Shown: one piece after another, positions 51,714 through 63,291 of the stretch
Numbering within the stretch: position 1 is the first letter of the stretch
How the letters are laid out: each line of letters begins with the position of its first letter
The notes under the pieces: generated by a model
The model's database searches: none
Told to the model about the DNA's origin: nothing
What the model saw: only the letters and a program-made list of their open reading frames with translations
DNA from: Glandiceps talaboti
Taxonomy: Eukaryota > Hemichordata > Enteropneusta > Spengelidae
Assembly: GCF_964340395.1 (NCBI RefSeq)
Contig: NC_135564.1
Span: forward strand, 12,243,891-12,307,890
DNA length: 64,000 nucleotides
Direction of reading: 5' to 3'
Program-made: the position numbers and the translations under genes

Positions 51714-52219
51714 TAGTCTATCAGCTAGCCCTCGGATGTTCTTCCGATAAAATACGACACACAGCCGAACAACGCTATCGAGGATGGAACATCCGAGGTC
51801 TAGCGAATGTCATCAGGATATAAATAACTGCCAATCAGAGAACCGTATTAGCGACAAGCACAAACAGAGGACAATAGCTAAATTTTCATGCATATTCATC
51901 TTAAGGAGGGGCTTGTAAAAATAACCACCAATGCGTTAACTAAAATGTGTGAATGACAACGTCTACACACTCATCAAACACAATTACCATAAACTGATAA
52001 GACATAGTAATGACATAAATGTGTTTGTCAACACCTGCATGCAGAGATTGAATATATTAAAGTATATATATGCCCAACCCACCGCTTATCGTAATCTCAA
52101 TGGAATATCTGGTCTGAAAATGACATTCGCTAGACTGTTCAGCAAGCCCTCACATGCGAACTTCGTTCGCTTATAGTTATAGCATCGAAAGAAAGCCCGA
52201 ACGTCTAGCAGCAAGACTA
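51714..52219. mobile_element. 506-bp element with TAGTCT ends and 9-bp target duplication
   Basis: Direct repeat ttagtgcat at 51705-51713 and 52220-52228. The ends TAGTCTATCAGCTAG and, reversed, TAGTCTTGCTGCTAG are imperfect inverted repeats. A local hairpin lies at 51728-51825 ('cctcggatgttc' facing 'gaacatccgagg'). No transposase frame; Mutator-like by duplication length and end sequence. Confidence 0.82.
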
Positions 52220-52773
52220 TTAGTGCATCAGCAAAGCAAAATAATATGTATTTACGTGATCAAACTTTAAATGATGATTAAGAAAAAGTGTTGTATAAAT
52301 TATAACAACATTACAGTATTACCTATCTGAAATTATTATAATTAAAGTAACTGTTTATCAACACAAAACCATTACCAGGAGCAAATTGCAAAAAGCACAC
52401 TGTTTTATCTTTCAGATTCAGGGCATCCATCATCTACAATGATCTGTCAATTTAATTATATATCCCAACTCTCACTCATCTTTTAGCTGCACCAGTACCA
52501 TATGTTCTGTTTTATTTGTACTTTTTCTATTTTATCAATATTTTATTTGTATCTGTTTTATGTATACATGTATGTAATGTATATTATACTCTATGTATTT
52601 TATTCCTATGTATGTTAATAATGTATGAACACCTAATAAATTAATTCATTGTGACTATCATAAATATATAAATATTTTAAAAAATCATTCCTTTAGAAAC
52701 AGTATGAAGATACCATATTGAGGCATGTAGTAATGGACATTTGTAAATAATATTTTTTAATTTTTTTTTCCAG

Positions 52774-52804
52774 ATTGTAACCATATTCCATAAGGAGAGT
52801 GCAA
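52774..52804 (+). other. 5'UTR after acceptor, ZYG11/ZER1-like gene
   Basis: A strong pyrimidine tract and cag (52771-52773) directly precede this 31-nt leader, implying at least one upstream 5'UTR exon between about 49330 and 52700. That exon could not be placed. Confidence 0.55.
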
Positions 52805-55057
52805 ATGGATAATTACTTTTATGAGGAAAGAATGAACTGCAAAGACAAACTTTCTACATTATTTCAAACATGTACATTATTTGACTATGCAAAACATGTG
52901 TGTTTTACCAACCCAAAGGTGCTTTTCTCAACAGATGACAAAGGTGTTATATCAGGCCTTAGACCTGAAGTATGTTTACCAAGTCTCATCACCGATGAAC
53001 TCATCTCATATATTGCACAAGATGGACGTATAGATGATACTTTTCTTAATCTTCTAAGTGACACAGAGAAATTTTCTTTGAAACATGCTGGACTACATGG
53101 ATGTGATTCAATAACAGATGGAGGACTACAGAAACTATTCAAACATAACTTGCAATCATTGGATTTATCTGACTGTTGCCTAGTAACAACTAAAACAATG
53201 GAGTACCTATCACAGTGCAAAGACTCTCTGCAACATTTGAATATTGATTTCTGTAAGGGTGTCATCACCAGGGGAGTAATGATGAACTTTCCTTTCACTA
53301 ACCTTGCAACTCTCAGTGTCAATTCTGTTCAACTTGTCAACTTTGAAACTCATTTAGTAGAGCAATTCTTTGGGCAACTCAAGAACCTGACATCCTTAGA
53401 CTTATCCAACCAGATTCAAGTCCACTCAACCAAGTCTCTTGATTTTTTGAACCTCATAGCAAAACAGTTGAAATCATTGGTACTGTACAATTGTAAACCA
53501 AAGCTGATTACTGATAGTTGGGATATCATCTGTTCAATGAGTAGTTTGAAACTTCTGGATATTTCCCAGGAACCATCGGGAATGGCATTTGGTCACATCC
53601 GAGTCCACACCAACATTGTGACCCCACAGATGCTATCAAGACTAATGGATAGTATACCCTCACTGATTTCATTAGACATTTCACGATACAATTTGGGATC
53701 TTGGGATGACGAACTCGCAGACAAGGGAGATAGTCAGGTGTATATTAAGAGCTCAATACCAGGACTTAGACGTCTGAAGCAACCGCTGTCATTTCTAGGG
53801 ATGTGGATGACACGATGGACAGCTGAAAGCCAATCATATGATGATATCGAGAATGGGATGAGGAGTAAAGTGGTTGTTCCTGCATTGAGGGTAGCTGGAG
53901 GAGTCAGTAAAGAAGCATTGCTTACTGCTCTGGAGGTTTACACAGCTAGGAGGAGAAGATTCCTCAAAGTCCTCAGTTTGTTCCAGAAGCATCCATCTCT
54001 TCTTGAAGATGAAGACACAATGGTGAAAGTTATGCAGTGTATCTTCAAAGCTATGACTTATCATGCATTGAATAGTGATCTTCAGATTCAGTGTACTGAG
54101 ATGCTTAGTATTATCGTCTCCAAGTGTGCCATAAACAGTCCTAATTTTCCAACGGGAAAGCTGTATCGTGAAATGGTTCAAGCAATCCTTTGCACAGCTG
54201 TAAGATCCCACTGTGGCCATTCTGTTGAAGACAGCATTTGTGAACTGTTGTTCTTGCTAAAACCCTGGAGAAGTGAGTTTGAATTTATCTCAATTTTCAA
54301 AACTGTATTGAGATTTGCAACGGAGAGTGACACGGCTGATATCAGAGTTCAAATAGAACTTCTGAAGCTCATGATAACTGAAGCTCCTTCGGCAAAGAGA
54401 CTTGAATTGGTGAATAATGACTGTATCAAAGATACATTAGCAATGATGCACAAAAGTATCATCACATTTGATGACTCCTGTCTGTATCAAAATTTTATCC
54501 ATGAGGAGATGACAGAGCTTCTGTCAGCTGGATGGCTTATCTTAGGAAAACTGACATCATTCCAAGATGGTAGGGCCAGGTTCATGTCTGCCGGAGGAGT
54601 ATCCGTTTTCAAGACATGTTGTAAGCGTTTACCAGATAATGGAGAGAGGAGAGCCGGTAATAGTATCATCCAAGGAGATGATACAGTAGTGGTACCTTGG
54701 ATCATCACACCAGATGTCATCTCTGAGATGGTATCAGTGATCGGAAATCTAGTGTTGGACTCTAACTGCCAACCAAAGATGGGAGATGTTGTAGATCCAT
54801 TGTTTTCACTAGCCACAACAGCGGAACTACCAGGATTGATATGTCATATTCTTGTGGCATTTTCCTTCTGCATTCTAGCAGCAGAGGCACCGTATCTGTG
54901 GAAAAAGGATTCACAAAGACTTTCGATGATCAAGAAGGTAGTGGAAGCTAATCACATTCGATTGGAAATCATCAAAGATGTGGAATTTCTGAAGGATATT
55001 GTCCTGTCAGGAGGAGAAACTGGTGTTGGTGGGTTAGTGCAATTTGGGTACTATTAG
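52805..55057 (+). CDS. Divergent ZYG11/ZER1-family LRR-ARM protein (750 aa, intronless coding region)
   Basis: ATG at 52805 is the first after an in-frame stop at 52778; the GTG at 52799 is not needed. Order: N-terminal segment like the family's CUL2-box region (LRPEVCLPSLITDELISYI, residues ~55-75), about seven leucine-rich repeats (LQSLDLSDCCL, LTSLDLSN, LKLLDIS, LISLDIS), the family hallmark SSIPGLRRLKQPLSFLGM (~310), then an armadillo-type helical region to the end. Family length is about 730-770. The proteins are CUL2 E3 ligase receptors for Gly N-degrons. Here the conserved WNITDE stretch aligns with LGKLTS, so degron binding may be lost or changed. It could be a lineage-specific paralogue. 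Confidence 0.85.
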   Translation: MDNYFYEERMNCKDKLSTLFQTCTLFDYAKHVCFTNPKVLFSTDDKGVISGLRPEVCLPSLITDELISYIAQDGRIDDTFLNLLSDTEKFSLKHAGLHGCDSITDGGLQKLFKHNLQSLDLSDCCLVTTKTMEYLSQCKDSLQHLNIDFCKGVITRGVMMNFPFTNLATLSVNSVQLVNFETHLVEQFFGQLKNLTSLDLSNQIQVHSTKSLDFLNLIAKQLKSLVLYNCKPKLITDSWDIICSMSSLKLLDISQEPSGMAFGHIRVHTNIVTPQMLSRLMDSIPSLISLDISRYNLGSWDDELADKGDSQVYIKSSIPGLRRLKQPLSFLGMWMTRWTAESQSYDDIENGMRSKVVVPALRVAGGVSKEALLTALEVYTARRRRFLKVLSLFQKHPSLLEDEDTMVKVMQCIFKAMTYHALNSDLQIQCTEMLSIIVSKCAINSPNFPTGKLYREMVQAILCTAVRSHCGHSVEDSICELLFLLKPWRSEFEFISIFKTVLRFATESDTADIRVQIELLKLMITEAPSAKRLELVNNDCIKDTLAMMHKSIITFDDSCLYQNFIHEEMTELLSAGWLILGKLTSFQDGRARFMSAGGVSVFKTCCKRLPDNGERRAGNSIIQGDDTVVVPWIITPDVISEMVSVIGNLVLDSNCQPKMGDVVDPLFSLATTAELPGLICHILVAFSFCILAAEAPYLWKKDSQRLSMIKKVVEANHIRLEIIKDVEFLKDIVLSGGETGVGGLVQFGYY

Positions 55058-56000
55058 AGTATTTCTATTTGTGATCTTACATTGCTCAATATTCCTGTGT
55101 GTGTGTGTTGGGGGGGGGAGGGGGGTACTCCCCTTATTTGACTATACATATATGTGCCACCCTTTGGAATACATTTTGTAACCCTTTGGTCTAAATGAAT
55201 GAGGTTTTCTTTTTTTTCAAGCTGCAGAGTCTAAAATGGCGTCCACTCTGCATTATTTCCAATTTTGCTTTGTCTAAAATGTGCTCCATATAATTGTCCT
55301 TTACCAACTCATAACTGTCATTAATTGTCAAAACATGTGCTTCCAAAGGGAAATGTATTTTGGTCTAAACTTAATCTTTTCAAAACCTGAAATGATCTAA
55401 AATGGCATATTGGTTTTTGGTCGAAATGGGTCTAAAATGGAGTCTGGGGTTGTCAGCCCTGGCCGTACACCCCTATCAGAGCTGGTCACTGGTACCACCC
55501 CATCCTCCCTACATCTAGGTACATCACATGACTGCACAAAAACCCTCTAGTAACATTATTAACAGTAAAGAGGTGACTATTTTGAAATAATATAATTTTT
55601 CATTCCTGATGCATCTATTCCATATTTATGATGCTAACCTCCATGAGACGGTGCGCAACCACTATAAGGAATGCCACTGAACAATGGACATTCAGTAAGT
55701 TTCAATTTGCACGTAATGTAAGTGATGTGAAATCATACAATGATGCTTCACAACCTAAAGACAGTTTATATTTTCTGGAGTTGCATTCCCTTTAATAAGA
55801 CCACGTTATAGTCATACTTCATACATACACATTGTCACTGCCAAGTGAACAGTGAGTCATTAAACAAAACTGAACAAAACATTTTGACAAAAAAAATGAA
55901 ACATGAGGGCTTTACCCACAGACACTTCTTACCTAAGATATGTTTCAGAAAAAAATAAAATATTGCTACATTATTCCATATTTGGTCAGTAATACGTGAA
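55058..56000 (+). other. 3'UTR and flank of the ZYG11/ZER1-like gene
   Basis: No coding content. G-run at 55110-55126. Repeated 'tctaaaatgg' phrases at 55230-55440 suggest a small diverged tandem repeat. A possible aataaa lies near 55954. Confidence 0.4.
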
Positions 56001-56114
56001 AGGAGTAAAATAACACAGGTTTCTAGGATCGTGTAAACTCTACACACTGAAATATACAAGTTTATGTGGTGTGTGGACTTGTGTGATCCTACCAACCCAT
56101 GTTATTTTACCCCT
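56001..56114. mobile_element. 114-bp hairpin related to the 331-bp palindrome
   Basis: Ends 'aggagtaaaataacacagg' and, reversed, 'aggggtaaaataacatggg'. The same 'gtaaaat.acaca.g-tttct--gatc' series occurs at 35875-35900, so this looks like a diverged relative of that element. Confidence 0.55.
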
Positions 56115-56612
56115 GTCTGTCCTTTATTCTTATAATGATGCAACAACTGTTTTGACGTCAAAAATTATTTTATTATTGATGTTTTATAATCTCTGGCAAA
56201 GTATCATATCATGAATCTATTATGATATAGATTAGTTTGTTTGCATAAGGCTGTAATATAAGAGTTGGGTACAAATCTGATCAAGTGTTTTTGTAAATAC
56301 GTCTACAATTTCTTTAGTCATGCATTCACATGTTTAGTCACTTTTTTAAATTCAGTTTCTAATGGTACTATACATATTATGTCAGGTACATTTATTACTA
56401 CATACACAGGTGCAATAGTCCATTTTCTAGTATTTTTTCTACAGGCTGAATTGCTGTCATATACTTTTTACAATTATGGCCATTTGTTGATTTTTTTTAC
56501 CATAAAGGACTAAAAATTTATTTACATTATTTTCTCAGAAAGGAGGATATAATATATCAATTCTTGTTGTTTGTTGAGTTTAAATGTATATAAAATTTGA
56601 TACAGTACTGTT

Positions 56613-56892
56613 CATTTGTGTGCCAGTGGCTGGCTTGTCATCTGCAAGTCCCTAATTTTAAGCCTTACCATGGACAAAATGTTGTAATTTCTTTCTGATT
56701 GGCTAAAATCCTTATACAAGATTTGAGCTACCCCAATCAGCCCTGTTGTATAAACGGGGACCTAGTAGGATAGAGGTTACAACGTGAATGATTTAATTGT
56801 ATGTGCTTACCATGCTTTGCAGAGGCTACAATGTATTATGTGCTCCCAGGGAATTAGTTAAGTTATATCGGGCCCTTGTGCCAATATACATG

Positions 56893-56961
<69 letters not shown>

Positions 56962-57005
56962 TGGGGGGGGGGGGGGGGTAATACCGATAATAATTGTACA
57001 GTGCT
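56613..57005 (+). repeat. tRNA-derived SINE-like repeat, copy 3, interrupted by (TG)n
   Basis: Shares 'ctgattggctaaaatcctta', 'gggacctagtaggatagagg' and 'gtgctcccaggga' with the 30465 copy. A (TG)n tract (about 56893-56960) and a G-run (to 56978) replace part of the tail. Confidence 0.7.
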
Positions 57006-57990
57006 ATCACAATGCCATTCATTTATCTAGGCGTTTCAAAAACGTGTCATTAAATGTGTACCATTATGATACTGAAAAATTACCACTTAGAGACTTATAC
57101 AGCATGTGCAACACTTTCCACCCACCTAGCCCTACCCAAACATGATTATCAACATAATGAAATTCAAGAGACTGTTTAGTATTAAGAGAACATTTCCATA
57201 CTTACATTGATTTATGAGATCTCATCAATAGTTGTAGTTATCTCAATAAAAATGTATACATATGAGTGACACTTTGTTAGCTCATCTGTATAATTTATAC
57301 TTGTATATATCATTATGCAATTAACTTCTTTACAGAAATGGATTTATCGTTTTTGCATAATCAGTACAATTTTGAATGGCATTGAAATCCATTGTCATTT
57401 TATAAACTTTAAACTTGTGAACTCTTACTCAAGCCAGTTCCAAACAGTGCAGACTTGAAATATGTACATATTTTGGAGTTCTCCCCAGCCCAAAACGAGT
57501 TCTGGTCAGTCAGTAGTATTCATAAACATTACTATTCTATGAGGTAATACATGTACATGTACTGCAATAATGTCAATACCCTAAGACAAATGTCAATGAT
57601 ACCAAAGGCATGCATTGACATTAACTTTATACTTGACTATTTTGATCAAGATTAAATAAGTACTTTCACCCAAGTAAAAGGTTATAAACTCAGCTTACAC
57701 CACTCCAGCTTTTCTTCTTTCACAAAATGTGCAATATCTCTCTGACCTAGACAAACCTATTTACAGTATACATATAATACCATGCAGTTCTTTCTTTTAT
57801 TTGCATTCAGTATGAAAATGTTGGGAATTTCCACTATTGTTAGATAAACTCTACCATATTTCTATACTAAAATGTTGAAAAAAAAACACTTCTATGCCAT
57901 CAACTGTATAAACACAAGTGCAATATATCTCAGACATAGACAAATTGTCTACAGTGCACACTAACACTAAGACTTACCATATTTAAAGTA
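57006..57990. other. Intergenic sequence
   Basis: AT-rich; no gene, RNA or repeat recognised on either strand. Confidence 0.6.
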
Positions 57991-57992
57991 TG

Positions 57993-58094
57993 GTACATTG
58001 TCGCAAACCACTGCCTCTTTTACGGTACTGTCCAAAATGTGTCGTTATTTTGCAGTGTCGTGGAAGAAATAATAGCTCTGGTTTGCGAGAAGGG
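57993..58094. mobile_element. ~100-bp imperfect hairpin, third copy of the 37.9/38.35-kb motif
   Basis: 'gtcgcaaaccactgcctcttt' faces 'agctctggtttgcgag', with 'ggaagaaataa' near the right arm. The same segment occurs at about 37908-38003 and 38352-38450, so it is a dispersed MITE-like hairpin. Confidence 0.65.
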
Positions 58095-59990
58095 TATGGT
58101 AGAGCTTGTATCATTTGAAACCAATGTTTGCATTCGAGATGAAATGTCTTGCAAATTGCCACTATATGTAGATAAAATCCAAAGTTCAAGTTCACTCACT
58201 ATTTCCAGGGCTATTGTTGAACAGTGGCCACATCAGATGTACGTTATATACGCGTTAATGAACACAGTGTATAAACTCTGTAACACTAACTACCTAGGTT
58301 CAATGTAAATGTGTGTATTTTACATTTAGTCCACTGCTACATCTTGCCCCATTTTCATTTTCATTGCCATGTCACTTTTGCTGACTATTGAATTTTCACT
58401 TTTTCCAGGTTATAACAAATTTTACATTTTAAAAGATTGAATGATGTAAGAACATAAAGATTGACAAGTTGAATTGTTTTAATCTTGTGACTTTATGTAT
58501 TGGTTCGTAACATCCATATGTCAATTTAGAAATTGTAAGATTTTATGATAGTGTATAATTACTCTACAATTGTCAATTTAACTACAACTAAAAAACTATA
58601 AATATGCTTCACAGGTTTTCTCAAAAGAGGAATTCTTCAAAGTATAATTCTCATAGTGTAAGAAAATAATTCACTCCAACTATCAATTCACTTTTTCATC
58701 TTTGTATATTTGCATTTTGTTGTTTTATAAATTGGATAAGGTTTGTTATCAATATCATTTCTCTCAGGATGACATCTTTTCATGACATTTTCTCAATTCT
58801 ATTGTCATTAAAGCTCTTTCATTAAACTTTTCTAATATTTCTCGCCAATGTCGGGTGAATTGTCTTGATTTATCTCCTGTTTTCAGTAAGTTTTCACTGA
58901 TACAGTTATGAAGCACACTCAGACCGTTGGTGGCGCTTCGCGTAGTATGGTGCCACCAACGGTGGGAGTGTATCTGTATGGTCTGTGTGTGTGTCAGGAT
59001 GTACGTACGTACGTATATGTATATTAGAATAGTTATGCGCGATTTATTTATTTTCACATGTATATAGTCAGTTTGTCACCCTTCTGTGCTTCAATATATA
59101 GATGAACGTACGAAAGGCATACCTCGGTGAAGGCAAACTCGACGTTGGCAAATTTCGAACCCAGTGCAGTGATCTTTGGGGTTTTGGTGAAATAAATTTG
59201 CATACCAAACGAAATAATGCTAAGATGTCATATGTGAATGTTGTTTTCCAGTCATTAATTTACGAATATTTGTCATATTTCGGTTTAAACTTCTTGCAGT
59301 CAGTTTCAATATAATTGTTAGAGGAGGATACCGGAAAACTAAAATCACATGCATTGACATGATCGATGCATGTAGTCAACAAAATGTAGCCTGGCTAAAC
59401 AAAACGAACTTCTTGACTTCCTTAAAATAAAAAAGCGATCTCAAACAAATGAAGTTAGTCGTTTTTTTGGCACTTGTTGAGAATGTCACCAACATGTACA
59501 TTTACTGTGAAACATTGCGTAATTGGGAAATTACTCGACTATCATGCATTGCTGTCTTTTCTCGTTTCTCGTTGTCCTGAACAGCGCTACGTTACAGTCT
59601 GCTACCACCATGGACCTGGTTATGTCATAATTAATTATGCAATTATCGGAAAAACAGACGAACGTACTATACTTTGGCCACTGGTGGTGGGGCTGTTTTG
59701 AAGCAGGCAAGATACTACTAGTAGTCCAGCACACGTGATTTAATCGTTACGTACTGTGTTGTTCAGTACTACTCAGCAAAGCCTTGGTGCTTTACATAAA
59801 CAAATTAAATATTCTCGGTCACTTATATTTCTTTCCAATTTTGATGATTCTATTTTACTGGTGAAATGCTTATTACACAGTCACAGTATTGCCTTAGTCA
59901 GGTACTACCGTTACATATCGTTTGCATATGACAAAGACTGTACATCTTCAATAACTCAACCTTCAAAATACACAATCGGTACATTAGCTA
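58095..59990. other. Intergenic sequence
   Basis: No supported gene. A short hairpin lies at 58922-58966 ('ccgttggtggc' facing 'gccaccaacgg') and 'acgtacgtacgt' at about 58999-59013. Open frames at 59102-59314 and 59474-59701 show no domain. Confidence 0.55.
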
Positions 59991-59991
59991 A

Positions 59992-60066
59992 ATTTCAGAG
60001 CTGTTTTGTTCCTCTGTTGGCATACTAGAACAGTATACCAACATAGGAACAAAACTGCTCTGAAAT
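59992..60066. other. 75-nt hairpin, miRNA-precursor-sized
   Basis: Arms 59992-60025 and 60033-60066, 34 nt each with three mismatches, and a 7-nt loop (tagaaca). Size and shape fit a pre-miRNA, but it could equally be a tiny MITE. I do not recognise the arm sequence as a known miRNA. Confidence 0.4.
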
Positions 60067-62070
60067 ATTCCCTGTCTGCACATATGTGTATACGTGTTAT
60101 TTGTGTTAATTTGTGAACTGAGAAATAAGCTTATAATGTATTTTAAAAAATAAGTTGCAGTCATTACATGCAACTATATAGAACTGCACACAAAAGGCCG
60201 AGCTTCAAAATTTGCACGCGTACGTAGACTGAGAGATCCGTCGACCGGTGTCGTTGTTTCTGTTTATGCAACCACCATTTCGTGTCGAATGAAAGTACTA
60301 TAAAACTTCATACAACTTTTCCGTTGAAAACTCGTCTGCGAAATGAGTACTTTAGCTAGACTTGGAAGAATTGTATAAGTCTATGCCGTATGTCTGTGGA
60401 TTGTTGATACATGTAAAGAATATTCGAACGTTTGTGACGTAGTAGACACCATTCAAACTTACCAAAGTCTCGGAAAACAACGCGAGAGTCGGGAACATAC
60501 CTGCAGTTCGTCCGCAAGTACATAAGCAACTTGTAGTACAGGCTAGGTATGACCACAGGCTTTGGAGTTCGCTCCAGCGTATATGATGTGATATTTATTT
60601 TAGTGATAACAAAACTATGTTAGAGTTGCAGGTGCATAATGAAATCAAAAGTTTGCAATTGGGTTGTAGAATTAAATATACTGCGTAGTAGAGTCAGAGC
60701 GTCCTTCACCTGTTATAAGTTTATAGTATTTCATATATGTTGAGTAATGGAGAAATGGTGGCGTCATTTACTTCAGACAAGGGAAGGAGCCGGAAGCAAA
60801 GTATCATACGATGTATTAGAACGAGAGGACGAAGTCACGTAAAACAAAACATTATTAATACTAATAACACTCCATCAGTATCTATTGTAACTTAAATGAC
60901 GTTCATATTATGTATACTGCACGAGCTGCAATTAACTAGAATGGTTTTTTTAAAAATCTGTTTCTGTTATATATAAAGAGTTTATCATAATGTTATACAC
61001 TCTAGACAATATTGAATCACCTATGGGTAAATATATTATGCAGCTGTTCGCGTAATATAAACAATAAATCCAATCAAATCGGTGCTTTGGGTCCGCATCC
61101 ACAAAATCAGTGACCACAATACGATCATGATTTCAACTTGTATATGTTGCAGCTGTACTATTTGTCACGTGGATACAGTCGAGTCGACCCCGCCCCCCCC
61201 CCCCCCCCCAGTTTAGTGAAGTTGGTTGTCTGATCGAAAAAAATAATACTCCAGTTACAGATAGTGTTGTTGTCGTCAAGTTGGACTATTTGCATATATA
61301 CACAAAAGTTCGGAACAGATCAAAATGAATTGACAAGGAAAATATTATTTAATTTACCATGGTAACCAATAATACAACCAACGTTCGGAAACAGCCGGAA
61401 TATACATAACACATTTTCATTACAACTTTCTCTCCGTTGTTATTATTTATGCAGGACGTGAACTTCCGGTAATCAAAGCAACGGTGAACACCTGCCGCGA
61501 CGAATACGCCTGCAGTGTACCAATGGAACACGTTGTATTAGATTATTAATTGAAACCCTTTTGACTCGCAGTGGAAGGTTGTAAATTATAAATAGGAAGG
61601 TGGTTTTCATGTCACTTTGCTTATTTTCTGTTTACTTGTCAACTAGTGTCAATATATTGATCTAAGAATGATAATTCAAAGATGTAGAAACGTTGCCAAC
61701 AAAATGTGTGAATAGAATCAGACACCTTGTATTTCAAATGTTCAGAAATGAACGTACTTGCGCTATTTCGTGCAGCTGTCCTAGGAAAATCGCGATTTAA
61801 TTGCTATAATTATGATTTTGAATCTCGTCGATCGGCTTAAATCACAACTTTCAAGTCAATAAAACCAAATTGCATGAATAATTCAACTTATGATAGTTAT
61901 TGATGAGAAATAAAATTGGACTCTAATAAACAAAGAAATGGTAACAGAAAACAAACAAATTCCTCTAATAAATAAACACAAGTTGTCAATTGCAAGAAGG
62001 TTATTTTGATATTAAAAAGATTTAGAAATCAGGCAGATAAGACACTGTGTTGTTGTGTACAATCTCTGTG
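60067..62070. other. Intergenic sequence
   Basis: More CpG than the rest of the window in places (60190-60560), possibly regulatory for a gene outside the window. C-run at 61192-61209. No supported coding region. Confidence 0.45.
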
Positions 62071-62077
62071 GGAAACA

Positions 62078-62344
62078 ATGACAAAGTTGACATCTGGGCT
62101 GCAGTTTCCTATGCAGGGATTTACGCAGCGTGAGTATGCTGAATGTATCAACCCTGTCAAATCGAGGGCGGAACTCTTACACCAGCTAGGTCACTTCCTT
62201 GATGTACCGGTAACTAACGACACTGTATCGTTGCTATGGTCCAGGATTTTATTTCAGCGCAGTTCATATCTACAACAGAACGAGACTTTGAGGCTCCCGT
62301 CTGGACTTTCTACCGTGTCACTACTAACTAGATGGAGAACGTGA
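62078..62344 (+). CDS. Unrecognised short open frame (possible exon)
   Basis: ATG at 62078, 88 codons plus stop. The frame is open upstream to about 62006 without an ATG. Composition is protein-like (AECINPVKSRAELLHQLGHF; VSLLWSRILFQRSSYLQQ) with no low complexity, but no family is recognised and no Kozak or splice context is convincing. It may be a chance frame or an exon of a gene outside the window. Confidence 0.22.
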   Translation: MTKLTSGLQFPMQGFTQREYAECINPVKSRAELLHQLGHFLDVPVTNDTVSLLWSRILFQRSSYLQQNETLRLPSGLSTVSLLTRWRT

Positions 62345-63140
62345 TACTATCGATCCACACGGTCTACGTATCACCGTGAACTTGCGCATCGACTTCTCGG
62401 ACTTAGTGCGTCGTGTTACCGTGGGAGATTGAATATAATCTCGCCGTCAGATGTCATGCTCAAGAACATCTTTGATTTTGTATTTGTGAGAATTATTTCA
62501 TCAGTTAAAGTTTGATTCGATACGACTATAAATTGTTACAGTAGAACTACTATATTAAAGTAAATTGATACAGACTATTAAACGAAATTAAGCTCAAAGA
62601 ACGTCGTCATGTTTCGCTGATACCGAGATTCAACAGCTGTGCTTTTCACCTACTCAACTATGGCAACGTAAATATATACCTAGCACCAAATACGTACGGG
62701 ATTTTCGTAAACGTAACAACCTCGAGTTCTCTGTAAGTTGTTTGATACGAACCCAACGAGATACTTAATTAACCAGTTATCTCCACGAAAGAAGTGTATA
62801 TGTAAACACCAGCTATCTCGACAGTACTAGTGGTGAACGATATATCTTGGAATTATGCCAAACAGATTTGGCCTAGCACTATAAGCAGTGGATGTACGAT
62901 CCGAAGCATATTGTATCCTAACCCACGGCTGGTAAGTAGATATAATTTTACTCGAATTGTGTATTTTTCCACAATGGGGGGATTTTTTTACAAGAAAGGC
63001 AAAAATTGTAATCGATAAAACGGCCTTATAATTACTCCAATGACTTTAAGCCTGGTTTACAAATGACTTACAAATGTAAGACGAAAACAAGCAATTGGCC
63101 ATACGCCTTTTCAGAATTTGAGTTTTCTGTCATCCGCTCC
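62345..63140. other. Intergenic sequence
   Basis: Nothing recognised on either strand. Confidence 0.5.
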
Positions 63141-63147
63141 TTTCACC

Positions 63148-63215
63148 TGTCTGTCTGTCTGTCCGTCCGTCCGTCCGCCCGCTCCCGCCCGTGTCCGTTT
63201 GTCTGTCTGTCTGTA

Positions 63216-63266
<51 letters not shown>

Positions 63267-63291
63267 TCGTTCGTCCGTCTGGTTTGTCTGT
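63148..63291 (+). repeat. (CTGT)n microsatellite
   Basis: CTGT/CCGT tetranucleotide tract. The Ser/Val/Cys-rich frames across it are artefacts. Confidence 0.97.

Noticed and set aside
52885-54816. Antisense frames of 109-145 codons
   Set aside because: Shadows of the 750-residue coding region on the + strand, with no domains of their own.
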